64,000 bases of DNA from an uncultured Alistipes sp. (GTDB lineage: Bacteria > Bacteroidota > Bacteroidia > Bacteroidales > Rikenellaceae), in contig CALUKI010000012.1 in NCBI GenBank assembly GCA_944321175.1, positions 31,704 through 95,703 of the forward strand, written 5' to 3'. Shown here piece by piece: positions 35,201 through 44,988 of this stretch. Both the position numbers and the translations under genes were made by a program. The notes under the pieces are model-generated. The model made no database searches. It was not told the origin of the DNA and was given only the letters and a program-made list of their open reading frames with translations. Each line of letters opens with the position of its first letter. The stretch's first letter is position 1.

Positions 35201-35667
35201 GATATATCGAGTCGGAAGCATGGGAAAACGCATGGGCTGCGATGGACGCCTTCATCGAGCAGGACGACTATCTGAGCAAGCATCGCGGCGAGTACACGAA
35301 GCGCAACGGCGCCGTTGCACCGTATGCGAACCAGTTGGATCTGAGCCTGTCGCACGACATCATCCTGCCGCAGCGCAACGGTCGGGAGCACCGTCTCCGT
35401 TTCAGCTTCAACATCGACAACTTCCTCAACCTGTTGAACCGCAACTGGGGCGTCTCCTATTCGCAGTATCTGGGCATGAACGGCAACCAGTATCAGTTCC
35501 TGCGTGTGGTTCAGAAACCCGATGCCTCGAACGACTATACGTTGAAGTACTCGATGACCAATACGGCGCGCGATATCTATGGATCGGATGTTCCGCTGAC
35601 GCGGACCTTCAAGCCGAGCATCGACTCCTACTGGACGATGCAGTTCGGTATCAAGTACATGTTCTAA
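32257..35667 (+). CDS. Oar-like TonB-dependent outer-membrane receptor
   Basis: An 1136-residue outer-membrane transporter. It has a signal peptide (1-19, AVSAQ), a carboxypeptidase-regulatory-like beta-sandwich (about 22-112: MAGLVKDAAGQPIIGATVLA, STRTGQFNIGG), a plug domain (about 125-235: TSYRFNNVTVDGASFNNSFG, INSVTKSGTNEWH) and a long 22-strand-type barrel ending WTMQFGIKYMF. The Oar-type features are SLSGPIIKNKLFFFVNGE and a tip domain with GDANGDGQTANDLIYVP. Substrate is unknown; in this family it may be protein or peptide rather than glycan. No SusD partner follows, so this is not a Sus-type locus. It is a single-gene unit. Confidence 0.9.
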   Translation: MKKLALLIMAVFAACAVSAQVTTSSMAGLVKDAAGQPIIGATVLAVHTPTGTQYATASTRTGQFNIGGMRVGGPYTVEVSFIGCNTEKVNDVYLTIGEEATLNFVLQEDTQTIGEVVVVGKASPVFNANRTGAQEVVTLEMMEKLPTTSRSLDEFVKLTPMSSGKNFAGTSYRFNNVTVDGASFNNSFGLSSALGASGTEPISLESIEQVQVMVAPFDVRNGGFTGGGINSVTKSGTNEWHASAYMYTKSPELRGYRVSDYIGDVSEFTNRQYGVSLSGPIIKNKLFFFVNGELDRQDEPITNRLADSRVSAADLDDLSQFLVDQFGYNPGSYDLSKTQTRADRLTARIDWNINEKNTFSLKYYYLKSYNTNTPSTSGAPANGRGPNAYAMPFSSTYYRSNNNFNIVMADWNSTINDHMSNTLKVGYSRLRDFRDMDGGFFPQVDILKDGSSYTVFGTEANSYNNQLDTDIFQIQDNFTMNFGNHQITVGTQSDYRSFKNGFAQDYPGSWVFSSIDDFKFNVLAAKDYLSQHGNMSGFDITDYNPAQFGLTGVVNGGLPNSAGTGQASLKQKYSLMDGFPYAEIDVLQLGFYVQDKWTPSQRFALTYGLRVDMPIFMTDLPENPRVAAETYRDGIRIDVSKYPGVHPQFSPRVGFNWKPLEDGSLQLRGGTGLFTGTPPYVWISNQAGNNGVLFGQIEVKGEALKNVGFVGGIDENASMYKPATPGESRADIAITDPDFKYPSLWKTNVALDYRWSGWIFTVEALYTKDINAIYHDNIGIEVAEGKYVNDGGQGVRTAFTGRYYSQNKTLNPMNGNDGAAQNVVMLRNTNKGYSFYTTLQVQKEFTQGPLRGLYVNGSYTMGTARSVTDGTSSVATSAWKYTQKVAVNSEELGYSAGAFDGRLLLSAFYTARWGKHGATNIGLVYQRYRPYRYSYCYNGDANGDGQTANDLIYVPATKEEAMGHLVADGFADNSGRKAGDTGYIESEAWENAWAAMDAFIEQDDYLSKHRGEYTKRNGAVAPYANQLDLSLSHDIILPQRNGREHRLRFSFNIDNFLNLLNRNWGVSYSQYLGMNGNQYQFLRVVQKPDASNDYTLKYSMTNTARDIYGSDVPLTRTFKPSIDSYWTMQFGIKYMF

Positions 35668-35695
35668 GCCGGATCGGTACGGTTCGGAAAAGATC

Positions 35696-35734
35696 CGTCC
35701 GGGACTCCATGCGGGGTCTCGGACGTTTATTTTG
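35696..35734 (+). terminator. Terminator of the receptor gene
   Basis: A 13-bp stem with G-U pairs (35696-35708 with 35713-35725) closed by a 4-base loop and followed by TTTATTTT. Confidence 0.7.
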
Positions 35735-35835
35735 GCATCATTACCCTCATTTTCGGGGAGGGCGGGGCGAAGTGCGTGCAGAACGATGACGGCCTGGTTC
35801 ATGCCCATACCTCTCCTTCGGCAGGAGTCGGACCG

Positions 35836-36309
35836 TCAGAGGAGCGCAACGGCGCCCTCGATGACGTAAAGCAGTACGATGTAGCGCAGGGCCTTGCCGA
35901 GAAACATGGCCAATGTCGTGATCCACACGTTGCTGCGCATCAGCCCCAGCAGGATGGCAATGGCTTCGCCGATGTAGGGCAGAAAGGCGAAGAATGCGCT
36001 CCATGCCCCCTTTCCTGCCAGAAAACGTTCCGCACGGTCGAGCTGTTTCCGGCTGATGCCGAGGTAGCGGTTGAACCATTCGCGTTTGCCCAGATGTCCG
36101 ATCCAGTAGCAGGTCATGCCGCCGGCCGTGTTGCCCGTTGCGGCGGCCAGCAGGCAGAGTACGGGATCGAGTCCCATGTGGATGAGCACGGCCATTACCG
36201 CTTCGGAACTGAACGGAAGGATGCTGCCGGCGACAAATGCCGAGAGGAACAATCCCCAATATCCCCAGTCGATGCAGAACTGCGTGAGTGTGTCGATGAA
36301 TCCTTCCAT
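35836..36309 (-). CDS. yqaA: YqaA-type (DedA/SNARE-associated) membrane protein
   Basis: A 157-residue inner-membrane protein with hydrophobic segments at about 15-38, 43-70, 105-125 and 130-150. The motifs GYWGLFLSAFVAGSILPFSS, GNTAGGMTCYWIG and FFAFLPYIGEAIAILLGLMR are those of the YqaA subgroup of the DedA superfamily, which is linked to lipid flipping and membrane homeostasis. It starts 3 bases after the stop of the nucleoside deoxyribosyltransferase-like gene and is the last gene of the metH-containing run. Confidence 0.88.
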   Translation of the reverse strand: MEGFIDTLTQFCIDWGYWGLFLSAFVAGSILPFSSEAVMAVLIHMGLDPVLCLLAAATGNTAGGMTCYWIGHLGKREWFNRYLGISRKQLDRAERFLAGKGAWSAFFAFLPYIGEAIAILLGLMRSNVWITTLAMFLGKALRYIVLLYVIEGAVALL

Positions 36310-36312
36310 GTG

Positions 36313-36936
36313 TCAGTTGTTTTCTCCGGCAAGGTGCTCCAACAGTTCATCGAACGAATCATAGAGCGGAATGCCGTAGTGGCGGCAGGTGATGCGGACG
36401 TTGTCGTAACGGTAGTAGTCGGGTTCGCAGGCCACGCGGAGCCGTCCCGAACGGGCATGCAATCCCAGCTCCAGCAGCGAAACGGGCGATTTGCCTGATC
36501 CGAGGAGGTTCATCAGGATGAGGTCGGCCGCTTCGAGGTGTTCGAGTTCCCATGCGACCTGATACTCCATCTCCTCGGGCGTGGCATGGAAGACCTTGCG
36601 GCGCGGGTTGAAGAAGAGCCAGCGACCGTGCACACTGTCGCGGAAACGGGCGATGACGGCCGCCTGCCAATCTTCGCTCTGGCCCATGTCGATCGTTCCG
36701 GCGAGGAAAACCTTGCGGTAGCGGGTCGAATCGACCCTGTGCGAACGCCAGCGCGGCTGGTATTCCGCCACATCATCGTCGGGCAGCGATTCTCCGGCTC
36801 CGTCCTTGGCCGTTGCCGGAATCTCCGTTGCGGCCGTTGCGGCCTTGTGTCCGCTGCTTTCCGGCTGGCAGCCGCCGGTTCCGCAAAGCGACGCGGCAAG
36901 GGCCGCTGCGGCGAGTGTTGTTGCAAATCGTTTCAT
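36313..36936 (-). CDS. Lipoprotein with nucleoside 2-deoxyribosyltransferase-like domain
   Basis: A 207-residue protein. Residues 1-22 look like a lipoprotein signal (MKRFATTLAAAALAASLCGTGGC), followed by an Ala/Thr/Glu-rich linker (24-60). The rest matches the nucleoside deoxyribosyltransferase-like family: VFLAGTIDMGQSEDWQ (about 76-91), FNPRR, and the helix with EYQVAWELEHLEAADLILMN and SLLELGLHA. Family members normally act in the cytoplasm on nucleosides, so an exported form is odd; either the signal is real, or a downstream start is used. It sits 118 bases after rnr and 3 bases before yqaA. Confidence 0.78.
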   Translation of the reverse strand: MKRFATTLAAAALAASLCGTGGCQPESSGHKAATAATEIPATAKDGAGESLPDDDVAEYQPRWRSHRVDSTRYRKVFLAGTIDMGQSEDWQAAVIARFRDSVHGRWLFFNPRRKVFHATPEEMEYQVAWELEHLEAADLILMNLLGSGKSPVSLLELGLHARSGRLRVACEPDYYRYDNVRITCRHYGIPLYDSFDELLEHLAGENN

Positions 36937-37054
36937 CTTTTCGGGTGTCGGGGCGAAATTCGCCCTTTGTGAATCGCGGCGGAGCAGTACGGCAGCGGAG
37001 TTCGTGCTCTCCGCCCCGTCTTCTCCTTTGCTGCGCCGGAGCGGGACGCTGCGG

Positions 37055-39265
37055 TTAGCGGCGGTGTTTCACCTGAGGTGTTTTGCGCCCTTTGCGTCCG
37101 GCTGCGGGGTCCGGCTGCATGCCGGGCTGTACGAGTTCGAAATCGAGCGTCCGCTTCTGCAGATCGGCGCGTTTGATCCGGATTCGCACGGCATCGCCCA
37201 ACGTGAACCGACGGCCGGTCGAACGCCCCGTCAAGGTGTATTGCGCGGCATCGTACTCGTAGAAGTCGTCGTGCAGATCCCGCATGGCCACCAGCCCTTC
37301 GATGCGGTTTTCGTCGATCTCCACGAAAATTCCCCACTCGGTGATGCCGGAGATGTGGCCGTCGAACTCCTCGCCCAACCGCTCCTGCATGAATTCCACC
37401 ATCTTGTACTTGATCGAGGCGCGTTCGGCTTCGGCGGCGATGACCTCCCGATCCGAAGCGTGTTCGCACAACCCCTCGAAAGTTGCCTTGTCGGCCGGCT
37501 TTCCGCCGGCAAGGTAGCGGGCCAGCAGGCGGTGCACCATCATGTCGGGATAGCGGCGGATCGGCGATGTGAAGTGCGTATAGTAGGGGAATGCCAGTCC
37601 GTAGTGGCCGATGTTGTCGGTCGAGTAGTAGGCTTTGGCCATCGACCGGACGGCGAGTGTCGTGACGACATTCTCTTCGGGCTTGCCCTTGACGCGCCGG
37701 AAGAGCTTGTTCATCTCCTTGGCGACGGCACGCCCCTCGGAGGCCTTGAAGACATGGCCGAAGCGGAGGATGAACTGCCGGAAGTTCTGCAGCTTGTCGA
37801 TGTTCGGTTCGTCGTGGACGCGATAGACCATCGTGCGGTTCGACTTGCGGCCCCGCACCTTCCCGCAGAACTCCGCGACGCGGCGGTTGGCCAGCAGCAT
37901 GAACTCTTCGATCAGCTGGTTCGCCTCCTTCTGTTCCTTGAAATAGACGCTCAGCGGCTTGCCGTTTTCATCGAGTTTGAACTTCGCCTCGGCACGGTCG
38001 AAGCTGATGGCTCCGCGCCGGAACCGTTCGCGCCGCATGGCCTGCGCCAGCCTGTTGAGCGTCAGTATCTCCTCGGCGAAGTCGCCGCGGCCGGTTTCGA
38101 TCACCTCCTGCGCCTCCTCATAGGAGAAGCGGCGGTCGGAATAGATTACCGTGCGGCCGAACCACTCGTCGTGGAGCTGGAGCTTCTCGTCGAGAATGAA
38201 GACCGCCGAGAAGCAGAGACTCTCTTCGTGGGGGCGCGGGGAGCAAAGGTCGCGGCAGAGCCGTTCGGGCAGCATCGGCACCGCGGGCTCGAGCAGATAG
38301 ACCGATGTGCCGCGGGCTTCGGCTTCGGTATCGACGATCGAGCCCGGACGCACATAGTGCGTGACATCGGCGATGTGAACGCCGATCTCCCACAGCCCCT
38401 CTCCGGCCTTGCGGATCGACAGCGCATCGTCGAAATCCTTGGCATCGGCCGGATCGATCGTAAAGGTCGTCACGGCGCGGAAGTCGCGCCGTTCGGCATA
38501 GTCCTTCTCCGTGATTGTCTCCGGAATGGCGTTGGCGGCCGCCTCGACCTCCGCTTCAAAACGGTAGGGGAGATCGTATTCGGCCAGTATGGCATGCATC
38601 TCGGTGTTGTTCTCGCCCGCCTTGCCCAGCACATCGACCAGTTCGCCGACGGGGCTTTTCGAGCCGGGAGCCCACTCCACGATGCGGACAACGACCTTGT
38701 CGCCGTCGTGCACCTCCGCGCAGTCGCGCTTGTGAAGATAGATATCGACCGGGATCTTGCGCGTATCGACATGTACGAAGACACAATGCTCGTTGACCTG
38801 TGCCGTACCGACATATTGTTTGCGGCTGCGTTCGACGATCTCCGTGATTTCTCCTTCGGGAGCGTCGTTGCCGCGTGCCTTGCGGGTCAGGATCAGCCGC
38901 ACACGGTCGCCGTCGAGGGCGTTGAGCGAATTGCGGGCGTGAATATAGACCTCCTGCTCCATCCCTTCGACATGCACGAACATCGATCCGGTGGAGAGCA
39001 TCTCCACGGTTCCCTCGAGCTTCGGCCGTTGTGCGGCGCTGAGCCGGTACTTTTCACGTGCGCAGGACTCGATGACGCCCGTTGCAAGCAGCTGATCGAC
39101 GATCTGCTGCGTCTGCCGGCGTCCCTCTTTCGTGGCGCCGCCCGATGCCGATGCAAGGTGGCGCAGGGAGAATTTGTTGTCGGGCAGCTGTCGGAACAGC
39201 TCCAGAATCATGGCGGCACGTTCGTCGCCGTGATCGTGGCGGTTCTGTTTTTTCGTCTTTGTCAT
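37055..39265 (-). CDS. rnr: Ribonuclease R
   Basis: A 736-residue 3'-5' exoribonuclease that degrades structured RNA. Order: N-terminal helix-turn-helix (about 15-75), two cold-shock domains (80-230), the RNB catalytic domain (about 260-590) with TIDPADAKDFDDALS carrying the metal-binding Asp residues (271-280) and YTHFTSPIRRYPDMMVHRLL, and a C-terminal S1 domain (FDGHISGITEWGIFVEIDEN, about 635-720) with a short basic tail. The length is normal. The start overlaps the stop of the M20 amidohydrolase gene by 4 bases, which implies translational coupling. Confidence 0.96.
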   Translation of the reverse strand: MTKTKKQNRHDHGDERAAMILELFRQLPDNKFSLRHLASASGGATKEGRRQTQQIVDQLLATGVIESCAREKYRLSAAQRPKLEGTVEMLSTGSMFVHVEGMEQEVYIHARNSLNALDGDRVRLILTRKARGNDAPEGEITEIVERSRKQYVGTAQVNEHCVFVHVDTRKIPVDIYLHKRDCAEVHDGDKVVVRIVEWAPGSKSPVGELVDVLGKAGENNTEMHAILAEYDLPYRFEAEVEAAANAIPETITEKDYAERRDFRAVTTFTIDPADAKDFDDALSIRKAGEGLWEIGVHIADVTHYVRPGSIVDTEAEARGTSVYLLEPAVPMLPERLCRDLCSPRPHEESLCFSAVFILDEKLQLHDEWFGRTVIYSDRRFSYEEAQEVIETGRGDFAEEILTLNRLAQAMRRERFRRGAISFDRAEAKFKLDENGKPLSVYFKEQKEANQLIEEFMLLANRRVAEFCGKVRGRKSNRTMVYRVHDEPNIDKLQNFRQFILRFGHVFKASEGRAVAKEMNKLFRRVKGKPEENVVTTLAVRSMAKAYYSTDNIGHYGLAFPYYTHFTSPIRRYPDMMVHRLLARYLAGGKPADKATFEGLCEHASDREVIAAEAERASIKYKMVEFMQERLGEEFDGHISGITEWGIFVEIDENRIEGLVAMRDLHDDFYEYDAAQYTLTGRSTGRRFTLGDAVRIRIKRADLQKRTLDFELVQPGMQPDPAAGRKGRKTPQVKHRR

Positions 39266-40377
39266 TTTTCATTCAGCAGTTTGAGGGCAAGCGCCTCCAT
39301 GAAGGCGATGCCCGTTGTGATGGCCCTCTCGTCGGGCGAGAAGGTCGAAGTATGTGTCTTCCCCGCGTCGGGACCTACCCCCAGCCGATAAAAGAGCGCG
39401 GGATAGCGATGGGTATAGAATCCGAAATCCTCGGCCGTTGTCCGCAGCGGCAGTTCAACCGTGCGGCCGAACTCTCCGGCCAACTGACGGCCCAGCCGCG
39501 TGAGCGTCGGATTGTTGACCACGCACGGGTACCCCCGGCTGATATCGACCGTCGTCGTGGTGCCGTATCGGGTGTCGGTTTCGGCCGCTGTCGTTCGGAT
39601 TGCCTCATAGGTGTTGCTGCGCAGTGTCTCGTCGAAGGTGCGCAGCGTCCCCTCCATCCGCACCTCGTCGGGAACGACGTTCGTCGCACCGTCGGCCGTG
39701 ACGCGGCCGATCGACAACACCCGTTCTGAGGTATTGAACGCCAGCAGCCGGCCGATCAGCTCGGCAGCCGCCGCAACGGGATCGCGCAATTGATTGCGCA
39801 GGGCGGCATGACCTCCCATGCCGTGCACCGCAAATCGCAGTTCGTCGCTCGAAGCCATGTATTTCCCCTCGCGGAAACCGAATACGTCTACATCGAGCGA
39901 CGGTTCGACATGCTCTCCCACGACGGCCTTTACCTTGTAGCCGTTGAAGGGATCCTCGGCCAGGACGAGCGACGCGCCGCCCGGATTGCACTCTTCACCC
40001 GGCTGGAAAAGCCCGAAGAGCGTCCCTTCGAAGTCGCGCGAACGGTTGAGCGCCTGCAGGACGCCCATCAATACGGCCGTGTGGATGTCGTGGCCGCAGG
40101 CGTGCATCACCCCTTCGTTCTGCGAGCGCCAAGCCAGATCGTTCTGTTCGTGGACGGGCAGCGCGTCGATGTCGGCGCGCAGCACGACGGCGCGCCGCAG
40201 ATCGCCGCGCCCTTCGATACGGGCCAGCACACCCGTCCGGGCAATCGTGCGGTGTGCGATGCCCAGCGTGTCGAGTGCACGGACGATGCGGTCGTGCGTC
40301 GCCTCTTCGTGGAACGAAAGTTCCGGATGACGATGCAGCTCCCGCCGAAATTCGATGATGTCCAGTTCGTTGTCCAT
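39262..40377 (-). CDS. M20-family amidohydrolase (N-acyl amino acid hydrolase)
   Basis: A 371-residue zinc hydrolase of the M20D type, cleaving acyl or peptide bonds of N-substituted amino acids in the cytoplasm. Motifs: LHRHPELSFHE near the start, HACGHDIHTAVLMG (about 93-106), GEECNPGGASLV and GEHVEPS, AAEDFGFYTH. These carry the Cys, His and Glu metal and catalytic residues. The substrate is not determined by sequence (hippurate, indole-acetyl-amino acid, or N-acetyl-diaminopimelate-type are options). It is 16 bases downstream of metF and overlaps rnr by 4 bases. Confidence 0.9.
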   Translation of the reverse strand: MDNELDIIEFRRELHRHPELSFHEEATHDRIVRALDTLGIAHRTIARTGVLARIEGRGDLRRAVVLRADIDALPVHEQNDLAWRSQNEGVMHACGHDIHTAVLMGVLQALNRSRDFEGTLFGLFQPGEECNPGGASLVLAEDPFNGYKVKAVVGEHVEPSLDVDVFGFREGKYMASSDELRFAVHGMGGHAALRNQLRDPVAAAAELIGRLLAFNTSERVLSIGRVTADGATNVVPDEVRMEGTLRTFDETLRSNTYEAIRTTAAETDTRYGTTTTVDISRGYPCVVNNPTLTRLGRQLAGEFGRTVELPLRTTAEDFGFYTHRYPALFYRLGVGPDAGKTHTSTFSPDERAITTGIAFMEALALKLLNEK

Positions 40378-40393
40378 ATATTCTGCTGTTCGG

Positions 40394-41359
40394 TCAGAAT
40401 ACCTCCTTTATGATTTGCCGGACATTTTCGGCACGCCCCATCGTGTAGAAGTGGATTACGGGGATCCCTGCGGCCTTGAGTTTCCGGCACTGGGCAACGG
40501 CCCACTCCACGCCGATCTGACGGATTGTATCGGGCTGTCCGGCATGCTTCTCGACCTCGTGCCGCAGCGCTTCGGGCAGTTCAATGGCAAAGGTTTCGGG
40601 CAGCAGGGTCAGCTGCCGCAGCGTCGAGAGCGGTTTGATGCCCGGTATGATCGGAACGCTGATACCGATCTCCCGACAGCGGCGGATGAAGGCGAGTATC
40701 TTTTCGGCATCGTAGCAGATCTGCGTCATCACATAGTCGGCGCCGGCATCGACCTTCTCCCTGAGGTGGCGCAGGTCGCCCGCCGCATCGCGGGCGTCGG
40801 CATGTTTTTCGGGATACCCCGCCACACCGACCGAGAATTTCGAGTGGTGGCATACCTCCACCTCGCCGTCAACGAACTCTCCGCGATTCATCGCCGCAAT
40901 CTGCCGGACCAGATCGACCGCATGCGAATGCCCCTGCGGATGGGGCATGAAATGCCGCTCGTTGGGGCCGCAGTCGCCCCGCAGCGCCAGTACGTTGTGC
41001 AGGCCGAGGAAATCCATGTCGATGAGGGCGTCCTCGATGTCGTAGCGCGACAATCCGCCGCAAATGAGGTGCGGCACCACCTCGATGCCGAAGCGGTCGC
41101 GGATTGCGGCCGAGATGCCGACCGTACCCGGCCGCCGGCGAACCTTGTGCCATTCGATGTGTCCGTCGTCCGTGACGCTCTGCTTGATGCTTTCGCGATG
41201 GAACGTCACGTTGATGAAGGCCGGGTCGAAGACGCGCAGCGCTTCGACGGTTGTGAAGACGCCCTGCGTGCCGTCGCCCTTGAGCGGCGGAAGCAGTTCG
41301 AACGAAAAGCGTGCCGAACCTTTTGCCGCGGCAGCGCGTATGATATCCAGTACGTTCAT
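40394..41359 (-). CDS. metF: Methylenetetrahydrofolate reductase
   Basis: A 321-residue flavoenzyme that reduces 5,10-methylene-THF to 5-methyl-THF, the methyl donor for MetH. Motifs: FSFELLPP at the N-terminus with the catalytic Glu, HLICGGLSRYDIEDAL, LALRGDCGP, FSVGVAGYPEKH and ADYVMTQICYD. The start is the ATG at 41359 (MNVLDI), 2 bases after the metH stop; a TTG at 41365 would overlap that stop and is less likely. It directly follows metH, so product and user of the methyl group are made together. Confidence 0.95.
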   Translation of the reverse strand: MNVLDIIRAAAAKGSARFSFELLPPLKGDGTQGVFTTVEALRVFDPAFINVTFHRESIKQSVTDDGHIEWHKVRRRPGTVGISAAIRDRFGIEVVPHLICGGLSRYDIEDALIDMDFLGLHNVLALRGDCGPNERHFMPHPQGHSHAVDLVRQIAAMNRGEFVDGEVEVCHHSKFSVGVAGYPEKHADARDAAGDLRHLREKVDAGADYVMTQICYDAEKILAFIRRCREIGISVPIIPGIKPLSTLRQLTLLPETFAIELPEALRHEVEKHAGQPDTIRQIGVEWAVAQCRKLKAAGIPVIHFYTMGRAENVRQIIKEVF

Positions 41360-41361
41360 GT

Positions 41362-44300
41362 TCAAAGGTTGTTCGGGATAATTTTGCGTAGGGTCTCTTC
41401 GTCAAGGTTGCGGCGGGCGGCATAGTCGCGCAGCTGTTCGTCGTCGATCGTGCCGACCGCGAAATATCGGGCGTCGGAGAAGATGAGTCCGCAGAGCGTT
41501 TCCCCCGGATCGATCATCCAGTTCTCCGTGAGCCGCATGCGCGTGGTCTGTTCTACGCCCAGCAGGTCGAAGATGTCGCGTTTGAGCGTATGGTCGGGCG
41601 ATGCCGGATAGCCGAAGGCCATGCGGCGCCCGCGATATTCGCCGGCGATGAGCTGTGCGGCCGTGAGCGGCGCCCCCGTTTCGTAGCCCCACATCTGGCG
41701 GCGGATGAAACTGTGCACCGTTTCGGTGAAGGCCTCGGCCAGCCGGTCGGCCAGCAGCTTGGCCAGAATGGCCGAATAGTCGTCGCCCTCGTTGCGGAAC
41801 TTCTCGCACAGCTCCTGCAGGCCGATTCCGGCCGTGAGGGCGAAGCAGCCGATGTAATCGGTCTGTTTGCCGCCCTTTTCGGCGATGAAATCCGCCAGCG
41901 AGAGATTTTCCGCACCGCGCGTCTGGTTGCGGAGCATGGCCAGCCTGTGCTGTCGGCCCTTGGCGTCGGTTACGAGGATGTCGTCGCCCCGGCTTACGGC
42001 GGGGAAGATTCCAACGACGCCCTGCAGCGTCAGCAGCCGCTCTTCGGCCATGCGGTGCAGCAGCGCCCGGGCATCGTCGAAGAGTTTGCGGGCCTCCTCC
42101 CCCTTTTCGGGGTGCTGGAGGATCTCCGGATAACGGCCCTTCAGTCCCCATGCGGGGAAGAAGAAGTTCCAGTCGATATTGGGAATCACGTCGGCGATGT
42201 CGAAATCGGGGAAGACCAGCCGTCCCGTGTGGGCTGCCGGAGGGATCTCCCTTGCCGGCCGCACCCGCCGGTTGCGGCGCGCCTCCTCCAACGGAAGCAG
42301 GTCGCGCAGGCGTTCGCGCCGCAGGTATTCGTCGCGCAGCTTGCGCTGCCGCTCCGCAACTTCGGCGATATAGGCTTCACGGCCGGGCCCCAGCAGCGCA
42401 GCCAGAATACGGCTGTTCTCGCTCGCGTCGCGCGACCGGATGACCGGCGCCGAGGTGCAGGGGGCGATCTTGACCGCCGTATGCAGTTCGGATGTGGTGG
42501 CGCCGCCGATGACGAACGGAATGCGCAGTCCGCGCCGTTCGGCCTCCTCGACCACATGGATCATCTCGTCGAGCGACGGCGTGATGAGTCCGCTCAGGCA
42601 GATGGCGTCGGCTCCCCATGCGACCGCTTCATCGACGATGTGCTGCGCCTCGACCATCACGCCCAGGTCGCGGATCTCGTAGCCGTTGCAGGCCATGACT
42701 ACCGAGACGATGTTCTTGCCGATGTCGTGTACGTCGCCCTTGACCGTTGCGACGATCACCTTGCCCGCCGAGGCCCCGTGTGCGGCGTTCTGTTCGATAT
42801 AGGGCGTCAGCACCGCAACGGCCCGTTTCATCACGCGGGCCGACTTGACCACCTGCGGCAGGAACATCTTCCCCTCGCCGAAGAGTTCGCCCACACGCCC
42901 CATGGCGTGCATCAGGATGCCGTCGATGACCCTTATCGGGTCGCCCGTATCGCGGCAGGCTTCGAGCGTATCGGCTTCGATATGCTCCGTGACGCCTTTC
43001 AGCAGGGCGTATTCGATCCGTTCGGCGAGCGGCCGCGTGCGCCATGTCTCTTCGTGTGCGGTGCGGTCGGCCGATGCGTCGGTGTGAAGCTGCTGCGCAT
43101 ATTCGATCAGCCGCTCGGCGGCATCCGGACGCCGGCAGAGAATGACATCCTCGACCCGTTCAAGCAGCGTCGGTTCGATGTCGCTGTAAACCTGCAGCAG
43201 CTGCGGATTGACGATCCCCATCTCCATGCCCGCCGCGATGGCGTGGTAGAGAAAGACCGAATGCATCGCCTCGCGCACGGTGTTGTTGCCGCGAAAGGCG
43301 AACGAGAGGTTCGAGACGCCGCCCGAAACCTTGGCATGGGGCAGGTGCTCCCTGATCCAGCGCGTGGCGTCGATGAAATCCTTCGCATAGCGGTCGTGGG
43401 CCTCGATGCCGGTGGCTACGGCCAGAATATTGGGGTCGAAGATGATCTCTTCGGGCGGGAATCCCGCGTCGGTGAGCAGCCGGTAGGCGCGTGCCGCTAC
43501 CTCGATCTTGCGGTCGAAGGTGTCGGCCTGCCCCCGTTCGTCGAAGAGCATCACGACGGCAGCCGCACCGTAGCGGCGGATGGCGGCCGCGTGGCGGAGG
43601 AAAGTCTCCTCGCCCTCCTTGAGCGAGATGGAGTTGACGACGCTCTTGCCCTGCACGACCTGGAGCCCCGCTTCGAGAACCTCCCATTTCGACGAGTCGA
43701 TCATGACCGGCACACGGGCGATTTCGGGCTCCGAGGCAACCAGATTCAGAAAGTGCCGCATCGCCTGCGGGCCGTCTATCAGCCCGTCGTCCATGCAGAC
43801 GTCGATTACCTGTGCGCCGGCTTCGACCTGTGCCCGCGCGATGGACAGCGCTTCGTCGTAGGCTCCTTCGCGGATGAGGCGTGCGAAGCGTGCCGAACCG
43901 GCGACGTTGGTCCGCTCGCCTACATTGATGAAGTTGGCTTCGGGGAGGATGCGCAGCGGTTCCAGGCCGCTCAATACGGTCGTGTGTCGCGGTGTCGGGA
44001 GCGGTCGCGGAGCGTAGTCCCCGACGATTTTCGAGAGTTCGAAGATGTGTTCGGGCGTGGTGCCGCAGCAGCCGCCGATGATGTTGACCACTCCGCGCCG
44101 CATGTATTCGGCGCAGTCGGCGGCGAACATTGCGGGGGTCTCGTCGTATCCGCCCATGATGTTGGGAAGTCCGGCATTGGGATGGGTCGAGATCCGCGTC
44201 TCCGAAACGGCGGCCAGCCGTTCGAGATAGGGGAGCAGCTCCTTGGCCCCGAAGGCGCAGTTCAGGCCGACGGCCAGCGGCTTCGCATGGGCGACCGAGG

Positions 44301-44988
44301 CGTAGAACGCTTCGACGGTCTGTCCCGACAGCGTGCGCCCCGATGCGTCCGACAGCGTGCCGGAGACAATGACCGGAATGCGGCGTTCCCGCGCACGGCA
44401 TTCATCGTCGATCGCGGCCAGCGCGGCCTTGGCGTTCAACGTGTCGAAGACCGTTTCGACAAGCAGCAGATCCGCGCCGCCGTCGATCAGCCCCCTGACC
44501 TGTTCCCGATAGGCCGCACACATCGTTGTGAAATCGATTTCGCGGGCCGCAGGGTCATTGACGTCCGCCGACATCGAAAGCGTGCGGTTCGTCGGCCCGA
44601 TCGATCCGGCCACGAATCGCGGCTTGTGCGGATTCCGTGTCGTAAAGGTGTCGGCGGCCGCACGCGCCACAGCGGCGGCGGCACGCGCTATCTCGTAAGC
44701 ATGGCCCTCCAGCCCGTAGTCGGCCAGCGAAACGGCATTGGCATTGAACGAATCGGTTTCGATGATGTCGGCTCCCGCCGCAAGGTATTTTTCGTGGATC
44801 TCGCGCACGATGTGCGGCGCCGTCAGCGCCAGCAGGTCGTTGCAGCCCCGCAGCTGGCGGTCCCATGAGCGGAACCGCTCCCCGCGATAGGTCGCCTCTT
44901 CCACGCCGCAGCCCTGCACCATGGTGCCGAATCCGCCGTCCAACAGCAATATGCGTCGTTCGAGTTGTTCTTCGATGGATGATTTCAT
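41362..44988 (-). CDS. metH: Cobalamin-dependent methionine synthase
   Basis: A 1208-residue enzyme that moves a methyl group from 5-methyl-THF to homocysteine through methylcobalamin. All four modules are present: homocysteine domain (about 1-325, ending with the zinc Cys pair [10 protein letters not shown]), pterin-binding domain (about 345-610, [14 protein letters not shown]), cobalamin domain with the cobalt-ligand motif [10 protein letters not shown] (about 749-758), and C-terminal reactivation domain (about 900-1208, [15 protein letters not shown]). The length fits the full enzyme. The start overlaps the glutaminyl cyclase stop by 4 bases. No cobalamin riboswitch is recognisable upstream. 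Confidence 0.97.
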   Translation of the reverse strand: MKSSIEEQLERRILLLDGGFGTMVQGCGVEEATYRGERFRSWDRQLRGCNDLLALTAPHIVREIHEKYLAAGADIIETDSFNANAVSLADYGLEGHAYEIARAAAAVARAAADTFTTRNPHKPRFVAGSIGPTNRTLSMSADVNDPAAREIDFTTMCAAYREQVRGLIDGGADLLLVETVFDTLNAKAALAAIDDECRARERRIPVIVSGTLSDASGRTLSGQTVEAFYASVAHAKPLAVGLNCAFGAKELLPYLERLAAVSETRISTHPNAGLPNIMGGYDETPAMFAADCAEYMRRGVVNIIGGCCGTTPEHIFELSKIVGDYAPRPLPTPRHTTVLSGLEPLRILPEANFINVGERTNVAGSARFARLIREGAYDEALSIARAQVEAGAQVIDVCMDDGLIDGPQAMRHFLNLVASEPEIARVPVMIDSSKWEVLEAGLQVVQGKSVVNSISLKEGEETFLRHAAAIRRYGAAAVVMLFDERGQADTFDRKIEVAARAYRLLTDAGFPPEEIIFDPNILAVATGIEAHDRYAKDFIDATRWIREHLPHAKVSGGVSNLSFAFRGNNTVREAMHSVFLYHAIAAGMEMGIVNPQLLQVYSDIEPTLLERVEDVILCRRPDAAERLIEYAQQLHTDASADRTAHEETWRTRPLAERIEYALLKGVTEHIEADTLEACRDTGDPIRVIDGILMHAMGRVGELFGEGKMFLPQVVKSARVMKRAVAVLTPYIEQNAAHGASAGKVIVATVKGDVHDIGKNIVSVVMACNGYEIRDLGVMVEAQHIVDEAVAWGADAICLSGLITPSLDEMIHVVEEAERRGLRIPFVIGGATTSELHTAVKIAPCTSAPVIRSRDASENSRILAALLGPGREAYIAEVAERQRKLRDEYLRRERLRDLLPLEEARRNRRVRPAREIPPAAHTGRLVFPDFDIADVIPNIDWNFFFPAWGLKGRYPEILQHPEKGEEARKLFDDARALLHRMAEERLLTLQGVVGIFPAVSRGDDILVTDAKGRQHRLAMLRNQTRGAENLSLADFIAEKGGKQTDYIGCFALTAGIGLQELCEKFRNEGDDYSAILAKLLADRLAEAFTETVHSFIRRQMWGYETGAPLTAAQLIAGEYRGRRMAFGYPASPDHTLKRDIFDLLGVEQTTRMRLTENWMIDPGETLCGLIFSDARYFAVGTIDDEQLRDYAARRNLDEETLRKIIPNNL

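Noticed and set aside
41590..44868. 1092-codon open frame antisense to metH
   Set aside because: Long antisense frames are common in GC-rich coding DNA. The metH frame has full domain matches; this one has none.
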